This document shows, one piece after another, positions 16,417 to 23,497 of a stretch of 23,654 nt of DNA (the first letter of the stretch is position 1; every line of letters begins with the position of its first letter). This DNA is from DATAPE01 sp034667525 (GTDB taxonomy: Bacteria; Actinomycetota; CADDZG01; WHSQ01). The notes under the pieces are model-generated. The model saw only the letters and a program-made list of their open reading frames with translations, made no database searches and had not been told where the DNA came from. The DNA lies in the NCBI GenBank assembly GCA_034667525.1, contig JAXDJO010000063.1, positions 1 through 23,654 of the forward strand, written 5' to 3'. The position numbers and the translations under genes are program-made.

Positions 16417-17363
16417 CAGTTCATGGGAGCGTCGGGGAGATCGCCGATCGCGAGTGATCCATCGGGAGCAACCGCTTGCATCGCGGCGATCGCCACCTCG
16501 ATCTGATCGAGGGAAGGCGGCTTGGTCGTGATCTTCTGCAGGAGCAGACCGGGCCACATCGTGGCTTTGAAGAAGAATGAGTCTTCGTTCCGAGACGCGA
16601 GCTTGATGATTTCGTAAGAGAATCCGGCCAGGATGGGGATCGCAAGGAGCCGGATGCCTATGCGAGGCAGCAACGACGGCGGCGCCACCAAGTCGATAAA
16701 GAAGTGAACGATGATTGTCAGGAACAGAACGATGAACAAGAAATTCGTGCCACAGCGCACATGCAGGGTGGGGTACTTCCTGTCGATCTCTGCAGGCTTT
16801 AGGGCATCACCATTCTCATATGCGTAGATGGTCTTGTGCTCCGCGCCGTGGTACTGGAACACGCGACGGACGTCCTTGAACTGACCAATCAGCAGCAGGT
16901 AACCCAGAAACATCGCCAGGCGAATGAGCCCTTCGATGATGCTGAAGATGACTGGGCGGTTCTGCGACAGGTTGCCGGCTGCTGAGTCGATCAACTTGGC
17001 AATCAGCACCGGAAGCACGATGAAGATGGCAGAGAAGAGGACGGCCGCGGTGACCAGCGTGTACGTCAACTGCCTCTCGGAAAGCTGCTCTTCTTCGTCC
17101 ATGGCGTGATTAGCCGAGATCATCAGAGCTTTCATCCCGATCGACAGGGATTCGGCTAGGACGACACAGCCGCGACAGAGCGGCCACTTGAGCCAGGGAC
17201 GGCGCTGCGTCCACGTCGGCAGGTCGTGACGCACCACGGCTATCGATAAGTCGGGCTTACGGCAGGCAACCGACCACGACGCCGGCCCCCGCATCATCAC
17301 GCCCTCGAGGACGGCTTGACCCCCTATCGACGGCCGACCTTTCGAGGTCGGATGGGAGGCCAC
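16416..17363 (-). CDS. DUF1385 (YqhQ-like) integral membrane protein
   Basis: The 315 residues show the DUF1385 marks GGQAVLEGVMMRGP (14-27), HGAEHKTIYAYENGD (about 173-187) and HVRCGTNFLFI (about 203-213), with GCVVLAESLSIGMKAL between. Hydrophobic helices are near 99-125, 143-163, 207-232 and 236-255. The conserved polar HGAEHKT block between helices suggests a functional site, but the family's role is not established. It sits between rpmE and prfA, a placement seen in several bacterial phyla, so a link to translation or ribosome state has been suspected. GTG 17361-17363 has no clear ribosome site. It follows rpmE by 21 bp. Confidence 0.9.
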   Translation of the reverse strand: MASHPTSKGRPSIGGQAVLEGVMMRGPASWSVACRKPDLSIAVVRHDLPTWTQRRPWLKWPLCRGCVVLAESLSIGMKALMISANHAMDEEEQLSERQLTYTLVTAAVLFSAIFIVLPVLIAKLIDSAAGNLSQNRPVIFSIIEGLIRLAMFLGYLLLIGQFKDVRRVFQYHGAEHKTIYAYENGDALKPAEIDRKYPTLHVRCGTNFLFIVLFLTIIVHFFIDLVAPPSLLPRIGIRLLAIPILAGFSYEIIKLASRNEDSFFFKATMWPGLLLQKITTKPPSLDQIEVAIAAMQAVAPDGSLAIGDLPDAPMN

Positions 17364-17384
17364 GGCTCGAAGACAGGGACCGGT

Positions 17385-17645
17385 TTACTCGGTCGCTGTC
17401 TCTCCGGTGTCCTGGGCGACCGCACCCGCAAACCGGGCTGAGCCCGGACGGTTGGCGTACTTCTTCTGGAACCGCTCCACACGGCCACCGGTGTCGACGA
17501 GCTTCTGCTTGCCCGTATAGAACGGGTGACATTGGTTACAAAGCTCTACGTGCATTTCGGATTTGATCGAACGGGTCGTGAAGGTGTTTCCGCAGGAACA
17601 CACCACCTTGGTTTCCATGTACTCGGGATGGATGCCTTGCTTCAT
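17385..17645 (-). CDS. rpmE: 50S ribosomal protein L31, zinc-binding type
   Basis: A component of the large subunit at the inter-subunit bridge. The 86 residues start MKQGIHPEYMETKVVCSCGN. The four zinc ligands are C16, C18, C36 and C39, the C+ paralogue that also stores zinc. The C-terminus RFAGAVAQDTGETATE is a longer polar tail than usual. ATG 17643-17645 overlaps the stop of the 54-aa gene upstream (ATGA). An in-frame extension upstream to 17780 is rejected because family homology begins at MKQGIHP. Confidence 0.97.
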   Translation of the reverse strand: MKQGIHPEYMETKVVCSCGNTFTTRSIKSEMHVELCNQCHPFYTGKQKLVDTGGRVERFQKKYANRPGSARFAGAVAQDTGETATE

Positions 17646-17806
17646 CGTTGTTCCTCTCTTGACGCTTGCTCCGCCTGTCGCTCCCTTGCTTGTCTCGCCT
17701 GCTCGTACTTGATCGAGGCTCGCGCCATCGTCCGGAAGGTCAACCACAGCCCCCCTGCGAGCCCGATGATCACAGCCCATTGGGGCCAGCCGAGGCCGAA
17801 CAGCAT
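17642..17806 (-). CDS. Small membrane protein between rho and rpmE (54 aa)
   Basis: ATG 17804-17806 opens a 54-codon frame ending in TGA 17642-17644. Residues 1-25 form one hydrophobic segment (MLFGLGWPQWAVIIGLAGGL). Residues 26-54 are a highly charged Arg/Glu/Gln-rich helix, probably a cytoplasmic coiled coil. The gene fits exactly: it starts 2 bp after the rho stop, and its stop shares ATGA with the rpmE start, so it is probably translated and coupled. The ribosome site inside rho (AAGG) is weak. The function is unknown. Confidence 0.65.
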   Translation of the reverse strand: MLFGLGWPQWAVIIGLAGGLWLTFRTMARASIKYEQARQARERQAEQASREEQR

Positions 17807-17808
17807 GC

Positions 17809-19491
17809 TCAGTCGCCTTTGACGGGGACCTTTGAGATCTCCCGCAAGAACTGGGCGTTGCCCTGGGTCGCCTTCATCTTGTCGATCAAGAGCTCCAAGG
17901 CACCTCCGCCTTCCAGAGCATGAAGCACGCGCCGCAGGCGCCAGGTGAGTTGTAGCTCTTCAGGGGTCAACAACAATTCTTCTTTGCGTGTTCCCGAGGC
18001 GGCTATATCGATGGCGGGGAAGATGCGCTTGTCCGACATCTTCCGGTCGAGCTTGAGCTCCCAGTTACCGGTGCCCTTGAACTCCTCGAAGATGACCTCG
18101 TCCATCCTCGAGCCGGTCTCGACCAGCGCGGTGGCAATGATCGTGAGCGAGCCACCGTGCTCGATGTTGCGGGCCGCTCCGAAGAAGCGCTTCGGCGGGT
18201 ACAGAGCGGTCGAGTCCACACCTCCAGAGAGGATCCGCCCCGATGCCGGAGTGGCAAGGTTGTATGCCCGCGACAGCCGCGTGATGCCGTCCAGCAGAAC
18301 CATGACGTCCCGCCCCATCTCGACCAATCGCTTCGCTCGCTCGAGGGTCAGCTCGGTCACCTGGATATGGTCATCGGAAGGGCGGTCGAAGGTCGAATAG
18401 ATGACCTCACCGTCCACCGAACGTTGCATGTCGGTGACCTCTTCCGGGCGCTCGTCGACCAAGAGAACTATGAGGTAGGTCTCGGGGTTGTTCGTGCGAA
18501 CGGAGTTGGCGATCTCTTTCATGACTGTGGTCTTGCCCGCCTTCGGAGGGCTGACGATCATGCCTCGCTGCCCCTTACCAATGGGGGCGATCAAGTCGAT
18601 GATGCGCGGAGTTATCTGGCGCGGTTTGTCGGACTGCTCGAGCGTCAGCCGCTTCTCGGGATACAACGGCACGAGGTCGGCGAAACGCGGCCGGTGCTGA
18701 GCGGCCTCGGGATCCATCGAATTGATCTGGCGGATCTTGAGCAGCGCCTGGTACTTCTCGGTGTCCTTGGGAGAGCGCACCGAACCAACGATCTCGTCGC
18801 CCTTGCGCAGGTGGAATCTGCGGACCTGGGAGACCGATACATAGACGTCCTTGTCACCGGGCAGATAGCCGCTGGTACGCAGGAAGCCGTACCCCTCGGG
18901 AAGAAGGTCGAGGATCCCGGTGCGAACCTCGGCGTCAGAGTCATCCTCCACCTCGGGTTCGTCCCATCTCTCCTCGCGGACGTAATGAGGCACGCCGCCT
19001 CCCGGTTGTCCCCCACCACCACCACGGCCCCGGCGGCGGCGACGGCTGCGCCCCTCGCGAGGCTCTGCCTTCTCGCGCGGGCGAGCCCGGTTCTGCTGGC
19101 TCTGCGGGCGCCTCCTGAAGTCATCCTGGGAACGCTCCCGCTCGTCGGAGGCTCCTTCATCCCGCACTCCGCTGCTCTCATCTCGCACGCCGTCGCTTTC
19201 ATTGCCCGCTTCCGCGGACGTGCTGTGGCCACCGTTCGTAGTCACCGCGGGCTGCGGCGGAGCCTCTGGCGTACCGGATGGTGCAGCCGGAACGGGGGAC
19301 GGCCGGGGGCTTGACGCGGTCGAGACCGACGCGGGCGCATGTTGCTTCGCCGCCCCGTTGCCTCCCGCAATCGCGTCCACGATCTGGGCTTTCTTGAGCC
19401 CCGTTACCTTGACGTCGAGTGACTTGGCAATCTCGCGGAGCTCGGTGACCGGCTTGGATTCCAGAACCGACCGGTTTGGTGTTTCGGGCAC
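17809..19491 (-). CDS. rho: Transcription termination factor Rho with Arg/Gly-rich insertion
   Basis: A hexameric RNA helicase that ends transcription. The 560 residues exceed the 420 of E. coli Rho. A Rho-N domain covers about 8-42 (ESKPVTELREIAKSLDVKVT). A low-complexity insertion of roughly 145 residues follows (45-190): first Pro/Ala/Ser-rich, then acidic with a GVRDE duplication at 101-112, then Arg/Gly-rich near 148-166. The cold-shock RNA-binding domain is 191-260. Walker A SPPKAGKTT is at 314-322, Walker B VMVLLD at 396-401, and GKGQRG precedes the P-loop. Such insertions mark high-GC actinobacterial Rho and bind extra RNA (known). GTG 19489-19491 has AGGAGG about 8 nt upstream and follows tal by 3 bp. 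Confidence 0.98.
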   Translation of the reverse strand: MPETPNRSVLESKPVTELREIAKSLDVKVTGLKKAQIVDAIAGGNGAAKQHAPASVSTASSPRPSPVPAAPSGTPEAPPQPAVTTNGGHSTSAEAGNESDGVRDESSGVRDEGASDERERSQDDFRRRPQSQQNRARPREKAEPREGRSRRRRRGRGGGGGQPGGGVPHYVREERWDEPEVEDDSDAEVRTGILDLLPEGYGFLRTSGYLPGDKDVYVSVSQVRRFHLRKGDEIVGSVRSPKDTEKYQALLKIRQINSMDPEAAQHRPRFADLVPLYPEKRLTLEQSDKPRQITPRIIDLIAPIGKGQRGMIVSPPKAGKTTVMKEIANSVRTNNPETYLIVLLVDERPEEVTDMQRSVDGEVIYSTFDRPSDDHIQVTELTLERAKRLVEMGRDVMVLLDGITRLSRAYNLATPASGRILSGGVDSTALYPPKRFFGAARNIEHGGSLTIIATALVETGSRMDEVIFEEFKGTGNWELKLDRKMSDKRIFPAIDIAASGTRKEELLLTPEELQLTWRLRRVLHALEGGGALELLIDKMKATQGNAQFLREISKVPVKGD

Positions 19492-19494
19492 TTC

Positions 19495-20175
19495 CTAGGC
19501 CTCCTGCATCGAGAGAGGAAGCTCGCCGAGGTTCGGCTTTGCTTTCTCCCAGTCTTGGATGAACGTCTTGTATCCCGAATCAGTTAAAGGATGCTTCACC
19601 AACATCTCAAAGACCTTGAACGGCATCGTGGCGATATCGGCCCCCAACCTTGCTGCCTCCACCACGTGGATCGGGTGCCGGAGGCTGGCTGCGAGGACTT
19701 TGGTCTCATATCCCTGAACCGCATAGATCTCGCAGATATCGGAGAGCAAACGGAGACCGTCCGTCGCTATGTCATCCAGTCTACCTAAGAATGGCGAGAT
19801 TATGTAGGCACCAGCCTCGGCTGCCAGGATCGCCTGGGCTGGAGAGAAGCACAGGGTGACGTTCACCCTGATGCCTTCATCCGATAATTGGCGAACTGCA
19901 GACAGCCCATGTGCCGTCAGCGCGATCTTAACGACGGCGTTGTTCGCGATCTGGGCGATGTCATGACCCTGACGCACAAGCGTCTCGGTGCTGTCCGACG
20001 CAGTCTCGATCGACACATCCCCCTCGACGATGGCGCAGATCTCCTTGACCGTGGTTAGGAAATCGCCATGCTCCTTCGAGATCAGCGTCGGATTGGTGGT
20101 GATGCCACGCAACACACCCCATTCGTGGGCCGCACGGATATCGTCCAGATTTGCAGTGTCAAGAAACAGTTTCAC
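19495..20175 (-). CDS. tal: Transaldolase, small TalC/FSA-like type
   Basis: A 226-residue single TIM barrel of the class that includes bacterial TalC transaldolase and fructose-6-phosphate aldolase. It opens MKLFLDTANLDDIRAAHEWG and RGITTNPTLISKE. The Schiff-base lysine lies in AVVKIALTAHGL. VNVTLCFSPAQAILAAEAGA and the ISPFLGRLDDI stretch favour transaldolase over aldolase activity. GTG 20173-20175 is chosen because the family begins exactly here and AAGGAAGGGAG stands upstream; an in-frame extension to 20247 lies inside the kinase gene. It overlaps the 2-phosphoglycerate kinase gene by 17 bp and is followed by rho after 3 bp. Confidence 0.93.
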   Translation of the reverse strand: MKLFLDTANLDDIRAAHEWGVLRGITTNPTLISKEHGDFLTTVKEICAIVEGDVSIETASDSTETLVRQGHDIAQIANNAVVKIALTAHGLSAVRQLSDEGIRVNVTLCFSPAQAILAAEAGAYIISPFLGRLDDIATDGLRLLSDICEIYAVQGYETKVLAASLRHPIHVVEAARLGADIATMPFKVFEMLVKHPLTDSGYKTFIQDWEKAKPNLGELPLSMQEA

Positions 20176-21169
20176 GTGTAACTCTCCCTTCCTTTTCGCG
20201 GATAGCTTCAACCGCGCGCTCAAGTAATCCTTCGTCTCTTCCAACAACCGTCGTGCCCCGTTCGACCATCTCCAGCGCGCGCCGGATGACGTGGTCGATG
20301 ATCTCGGACAGCGCGGTGTCCAGATCGAAATTAGAAACCGTCGGAACGCCTCGAACGCGAGCCGATGACACCATGTATTTCTGTATGCGCCTGATCTTCT
20401 TGAAGCCGGTCAGGTAGCGGTCCTCCGGACGGTTGCGCGCCTCTCGTCCTCGCCGGAACAGATGGCTCTTGTGCAGGTCTTCATCTTCGACGGTGACCAC
20501 GAGCGGAACCACAACCGCTTGGTCGCTGTCCACTCCCTGCAAGAAACCTGGAACGAGGTGCGCTCCTTCGAGGATCATGTCGGTGCCCTCATCTATCGCG
20601 CGATCGATCAAGGCTTGTGCCCCGACGGCCACGGCTGCTGCTTGCTCCCGGAAGCCGATGATCAGCCGGTCGCCCGAATGTGGGATCGGCTGGCGAACGG
20701 CCCGGTCGGCTTCGAATGAAGACACGTAGAGCGTAGGGAACATCTCCTCAGTGAATGCACTGCGGAGCACCTCGCGCACGGCATCCGTCGAAACGACGCG
20801 GGTGATACCGAGTCGGGTTGCAAGTTGCGTCGCGATCGTCGATTTACCCGCCCCCGTTGCGCCGCCCAGCAAGATGATCAATGGGACATCCAGTTGGCTC
20901 ACCGACTGCCACTTCACGTACGCCTCCGCGTACTCATCTCCGGCCTCCCGCCGCAGCACGTCGCGCGTAATCGTGCGCAGCCGGCTCGACGAGATGCGTT
21001 CCACACCCAGGGCGGCTAATTCCTGTTCGATCTTGTTGGCCACCATGTAGGCGCGGCCCGGCACTAGGCCAGTAACCATCAGGGCCGACGCAGCAAGGCC
21101 CTTTGAATAAGGAAGGCTGTGCTCGTCCTCACCCACCAGCACCTGGTTCGTACGCCGGCCGTCCGTCAC
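20159..21169 (-). CDS. 2-phosphoglycerate kinase with N-terminal ATP-cone
   Basis: The 336 residues match the archaeal 2-phosphoglycerate kinase layout, the enzyme that phosphorylates 2-phosphoglycerate to 2,3-diphosphoglycerate with ATP. An ATP-cone covers about 7-90 (VLVGEDEHSLPYSKGLAASA, then VANKIEQELAALGVERIS). The kinase domain opens IILLGGATGAGKSTIATQLA with the P-loop at 102-110, followed by RVVSTDAVREVLR and FPTLYVSSFEA. ILEGAHLVPGFLQG and HLFRRGREA come later. The ATP-cone suggests nucleotide-controlled activity. GTG 21167-21169 overlaps the stop of the cyclase gene (GTGA). Neighbouring with that cyclase strongly supports the assignment. Another P-loop kinase substrate is the main alternative. 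Confidence 0.88.
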   Translation of the reverse strand: MTDGRRTNQVLVGEDEHSLPYSKGLAASALMVTGLVPGRAYMVANKIEQELAALGVERISSSRLRTITRDVLRREAGDEYAEAYVKWQSVSQLDVPLIILLGGATGAGKSTIATQLATRLGITRVVSTDAVREVLRSAFTEEMFPTLYVSSFEADRAVRQPIPHSGDRLIIGFREQAAAVAVGAQALIDRAIDEGTDMILEGAHLVPGFLQGVDSDQAVVVPLVVTVEDEDLHKSHLFRRGREARNRPEDRYLTGFKKIRRIQKYMVSSARVRGVPTVSNFDLDTALSEIIDHVIRRALEMVERGTTVVGRDEGLLERAVEAIREKEGRVTRETVS

Positions 21170-22590
21170 GACCCGGCTCCGAAGCGTGCCTCAGCCATTC
21201 CGGCGGCCGAAGAGATGAGCTCGCCGAGGTCGGAGCCGTCGATCGACTGCGGCACGTTGTCCAGGTACGAGACACGGAGGCCCGCAGAAAGAGCCCGCCT
21301 CATGGCGACATCCACGCCGGCAGCCTTGATCTCACAAAGCAACACATCGGCACCTTCCATCCCTTGCAAGTCCCGTTCGAGCTTCCCCCTGTTGGAAAGC
21401 GAATGAGCTATCGCCACCACGCGGCATTTCTCGTGCGTCTCGAGGTAGCTCTTGATCTGTGCTCCTGCCGCCTCCGGTGCGGTGGTCGCCACGAATACCG
21501 ACGCACCCTCAAGAGGGTCAGACGGTGCCGGACGGAGGACAGTGGCCGCCACACGGATCTCCCCCTGCAGGTCGGTTCGGTCACCTGCCTCACGGAAGGC
21601 TCCTCGGATATGACCGACGATCGAAGAGATCTGGGAGGGAGAAGCGAATGGCTTCTCACACATAGTAACCACAACGACATCACTGAGCAACAGACGGTAG
21701 GGCCCAAAGTAGCCGCGCAGGTATTCAAGGTCGATGTTCGCCGGCATCACCAGGCAGGTGACGTCTGCGTGGACCGGAGGGATGGCCGATCCGGAGCCCT
21801 CCAGGACGAGCAGGTCCCCTGGGAGCTCGTTCGCCTTCGCGACCCCCACCTCCACATTCGAGAAGGCCACATCTCCGGCGAGGCCGCTGCCACACCTCCA
21901 GCATCCGACCGTCGCTATGTGACCGTGAACCGCATCCTCGATGTAGTCGGAAGATGCGTGCCGTCCTTCGTCGGCGAGGCGCACCAGCGCCTGGGGATCA
22001 ACCCCATTCGAAGGACCCATCAACTGCAGCTCGGGGGGGCCCCCTCGCCCCATGGCCACTACGACAGGCTGTCGGCCCTGTTCTTGCAGGGCCCGGGTCG
22101 CGAATGCCGACACCGAAGTCTTGCCGGTGCGCTTTCCGGTCCCGATGACGGCTAGTGAGGGTTTTCCACAGAGCCTCGGACGCCGCGGCGGGTCGAACGA
22201 GAATCCGGCCCCCTCATAGCGAATGCCGTGGTGAAGCGCCACCGAGGCGAGCTCGTGCCGGCGCCGATAGTCCAGCACGGGATCGTCCGACAGATCGAGT
22301 ACCGCCTCGGGGGCCAGCTCTCTAACGGCATCGGCCAGCAGGCGAGCTGGCTGGGGCCCGTTCCGGAGGACCACCCCCGTGAGCTGATCCAGCCCCCCCG
22401 AGGGCAGCTTCTCCCGGCCCCCGGCCAAGATCGCCCCTGCGATCTCATGACCGTCGTGCCGGAGGCGGCGGAAGGCCGCCTCTATGACTGACGGATAGTG
22501 CTCGCCGTCGACAACGACCACGTAGCGGATGGGTCGCTCCAGGAAGAGGGAGGGGGTTATGGAACGGTGTTGGGGGTAACCGTATAGCAA
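21166..22590 (-). CDS. cpgS: Cyclic 2,3-diphosphoglycerate synthetase
   Basis: This enzyme closes 2,3-diphosphoglycerate to cyclic 2,3-diphosphoglycerate using ATP. The 474 residues (460 in the Methanothermus enzyme family) show VVVVDGEHYPSV (24-35), a Rossmann-like N-terminal part, and the P-loop GTGKRTGKTS (150-159). Later come VAMGRGGPPE, LVLEGSGSAIPPVHAD (261-276), VVTMCEKPF (307-315) and the C-terminal LCEIKAAGVDVA. It is followed by the kinase that makes its substrate, with a 4-bp overlap. TTG 22588-22590 with AAAGGGG nearby is the longest reasonable start; the first 20 residues are not family-like, so the true start may be a few codons later. Only 24 bp separate it from the divergent gene. 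Confidence 0.87.
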   Translation of the reverse strand: MLYGYPQHRSITPSLFLERPIRYVVVVDGEHYPSVIEAAFRRLRHDGHEIAGAILAGGREKLPSGGLDQLTGVVLRNGPQPARLLADAVRELAPEAVLDLSDDPVLDYRRRHELASVALHHGIRYEGAGFSFDPPRRPRLCGKPSLAVIGTGKRTGKTSVSAFATRALQEQGRQPVVVAMGRGGPPELQLMGPSNGVDPQALVRLADEGRHASSDYIEDAVHGHIATVGCWRCGSGLAGDVAFSNVEVGVAKANELPGDLLVLEGSGSAIPPVHADVTCLVMPANIDLEYLRGYFGPYRLLLSDVVVVTMCEKPFASPSQISSIVGHIRGAFREAGDRTDLQGEIRVAATVLRPAPSDPLEGASVFVATTAPEAAGAQIKSYLETHEKCRVVAIAHSLSNRGKLERDLQGMEGADVLLCEIKAAGVDVAMRRALSAGLRVSYLDNVPQSIDGSDLGELISSAAGMAEARFGAGS

Positions 22591-22601
22591 TCAACCCCTT
22601 T

Positions 22602-22608
22602 GAGGAGG
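22602..22608 (+). promoter_or_regulatory. Ribosome binding site fixing the start at 22615
   Basis: GAGGAGG sits 6 nt before ATG 22615. The longer in-frame TTG start at 22600 would place this site inside the gene, so it is rejected. Confidence 0.8.
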
Positions 22609-22614
22609 CTGGAC

Positions 22615-23463
22615 ATGTTCGGTCGAGATCGGGCTTCAACAGGACCACGGGTCGTCGCCTTCGACGCCCGGGGAGGTGTTTCCCCCGGCGCGATCCTCAC
22701 GGGCGTTGTGGTTGCTTTCGGTGCAACCTTCGTCTTCTCCGCGATAGTCGGCGGGGTTCTCGTTGCGCTTGGTATCAGCAACGCACCGAGCGCCGTCGTC
22801 ACCGCCGGCGTGGGAGCCGGCATCGCGCTGATAGTGGCCCAATTGCTGGCCTATCTGTGGGGCGGCTACGCGGCCGGACGCATGGCCAGGGGCGCCGGTC
22901 TCGCAAACGGTTTGTTGGTTCCGGTTGCCGCGATCCTGGTTGCGGTCGCGGTGGGAGCGATCGTCACCGCCCTCGGGGCGACCGCCAACCTGAACCTGCC
23001 TTCCATCGCCCACTTCAACCCCAGGTTGCCGATATCCAGCAACCAACTCAACAACAGAGTCCTGAACACCAGCCTTTGGATCGCGCTCGGCTCACTCCTC
23101 GCGATGTTCATCGGCAGCGCGATCGGCGGCCTCTTGGGGGCCCGCTGGCACACGAAGTTGGAGAGGCACGCCCTGGCAGAGCGGGTCGCAGAGACCTCCA
23201 CGGGGACCACCACCGGCACGACCACCCTGGACAGCAGCCGAACGACGACCGGCGACCGGGGCTATGGGACAGGCGCCACGGTGGAAGATCGGCCGCTCGC
23301 GGAGACGCAACCCGGCGACTCCGTCTCCACGTCGGGGGGCCCTCCGTCCACGACTGGGGGGGCGGTGGCCGCCTCCGAGTCCCCGGCGAGCGATGCCGCC
23401 ACTGATGACGCCACCACTGGAGCGGCTACCAGCTCCACGACCACCGGAGACTCCCGGGTCTGA
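22615..23463 (+). CDS. Four-helix membrane protein with Thr/Ser-rich tail
   Basis: Of the 282 residues, about 1-175 hold four hydrophobic helices rich in Gly, Ala and Val. They include ILTGVVVAFGATFVFSAIVG (about 22-45), VVTAGVGAGIALIVAQLLAY (about 58-80), VPVAAILVAVAVGAIVTALG (about 97-118) and LWIALGSLLAMFIGSAIGGL (about 149-168). Small-residue pairs, as in YLWGGYAAGRMARG, resemble general bacterial TIGR04086/YrzE-like proteins, though I cannot assign a family. Residues from about 176 are a disordered Thr/Ser/Gly/Ala/Asp tail (TSTGTTTGTTT and on). It is divergent from cpgS with a 24-bp gap and convergent with thrB. No function is claimed. Confidence 0.8.
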   Translation: MFGRDRASTGPRVVAFDARGGVSPGAILTGVVVAFGATFVFSAIVGGVLVALGISNAPSAVVTAGVGAGIALIVAQLLAYLWGGYAAGRMARGAGLANGLLVPVAAILVAVAVGAIVTALGATANLNLPSIAHFNPRLPISSNQLNNRVLNTSLWIALGSLLAMFIGSAIGGLLGARWHTKLERHALAERVAETSTGTTTGTTTLDSSRTTTGDRGYGTGATVEDRPLAETQPGDSVSTSGGPPSTTGGAVAASESPASDAATDDATTGAATSSTTTGDSRV

Positions 23464-23480
23464 CAGTCGAACGGTGTCTT

Positions 23481-23497
23481 CTCAGCCGGAGGCTGAG
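23481..23497. terminator. Hairpin at the 3' ends of thrB and the membrane protein gene
   Basis: CTCAGCC-GGA-GGCTGAG is a perfect 7-bp stem with a 3-nt loop, overlapping the thrB stop codon and starting 18 nt after the stop of the convergent gene. No U-run follows on either strand, so it may slow polymerase or protect 3' ends rather than act as a classical terminator. Confidence 0.35.

Noticed and set aside
15364..16506. Long plus-strand frame of 380 residues opposite prfA
   Set aside because: Mirror frame of a clear release factor gene, with no ribosome site or family motif.
16417..16557. In-frame 47-codon upstream extension of prfA
   Set aside because: The extra residues do not resemble RF1 and lie inside DUF1385; the overlapping ATG at 16416 gives the standard N-terminus.
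17646..17780. In-frame upstream extension of rpmE
   Set aside because: It overlaps the 54-aa membrane protein gene in another frame, and L31 homology starts at MKQGIHP.
18157..19314. Long plus-strand frame of 385 residues opposite rho
   Set aside because: A shadow frame caused by high GC; rho is certain from its Walker motifs, and this frame shows no recognisable domain.
20176..20247. In-frame upstream extension of the transaldolase
   Set aside because: It lies within the kinase gene. The family starts at MKLFLDTAN, and a strong ribosome site precedes GTG 20175.
21103..22155. Plus-strand frame of 350 residues opposite cpgS
   Set aside because: Low-complexity His/Arg-rich shadow of the cyclase gene, with no motif.
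22578..22600. Possible promoter with TATAGC or TATACG between cpgS and the membrane protein gene
   Set aside because: No -35 partner at acceptable spacing on either strand, so no promoter is claimed.
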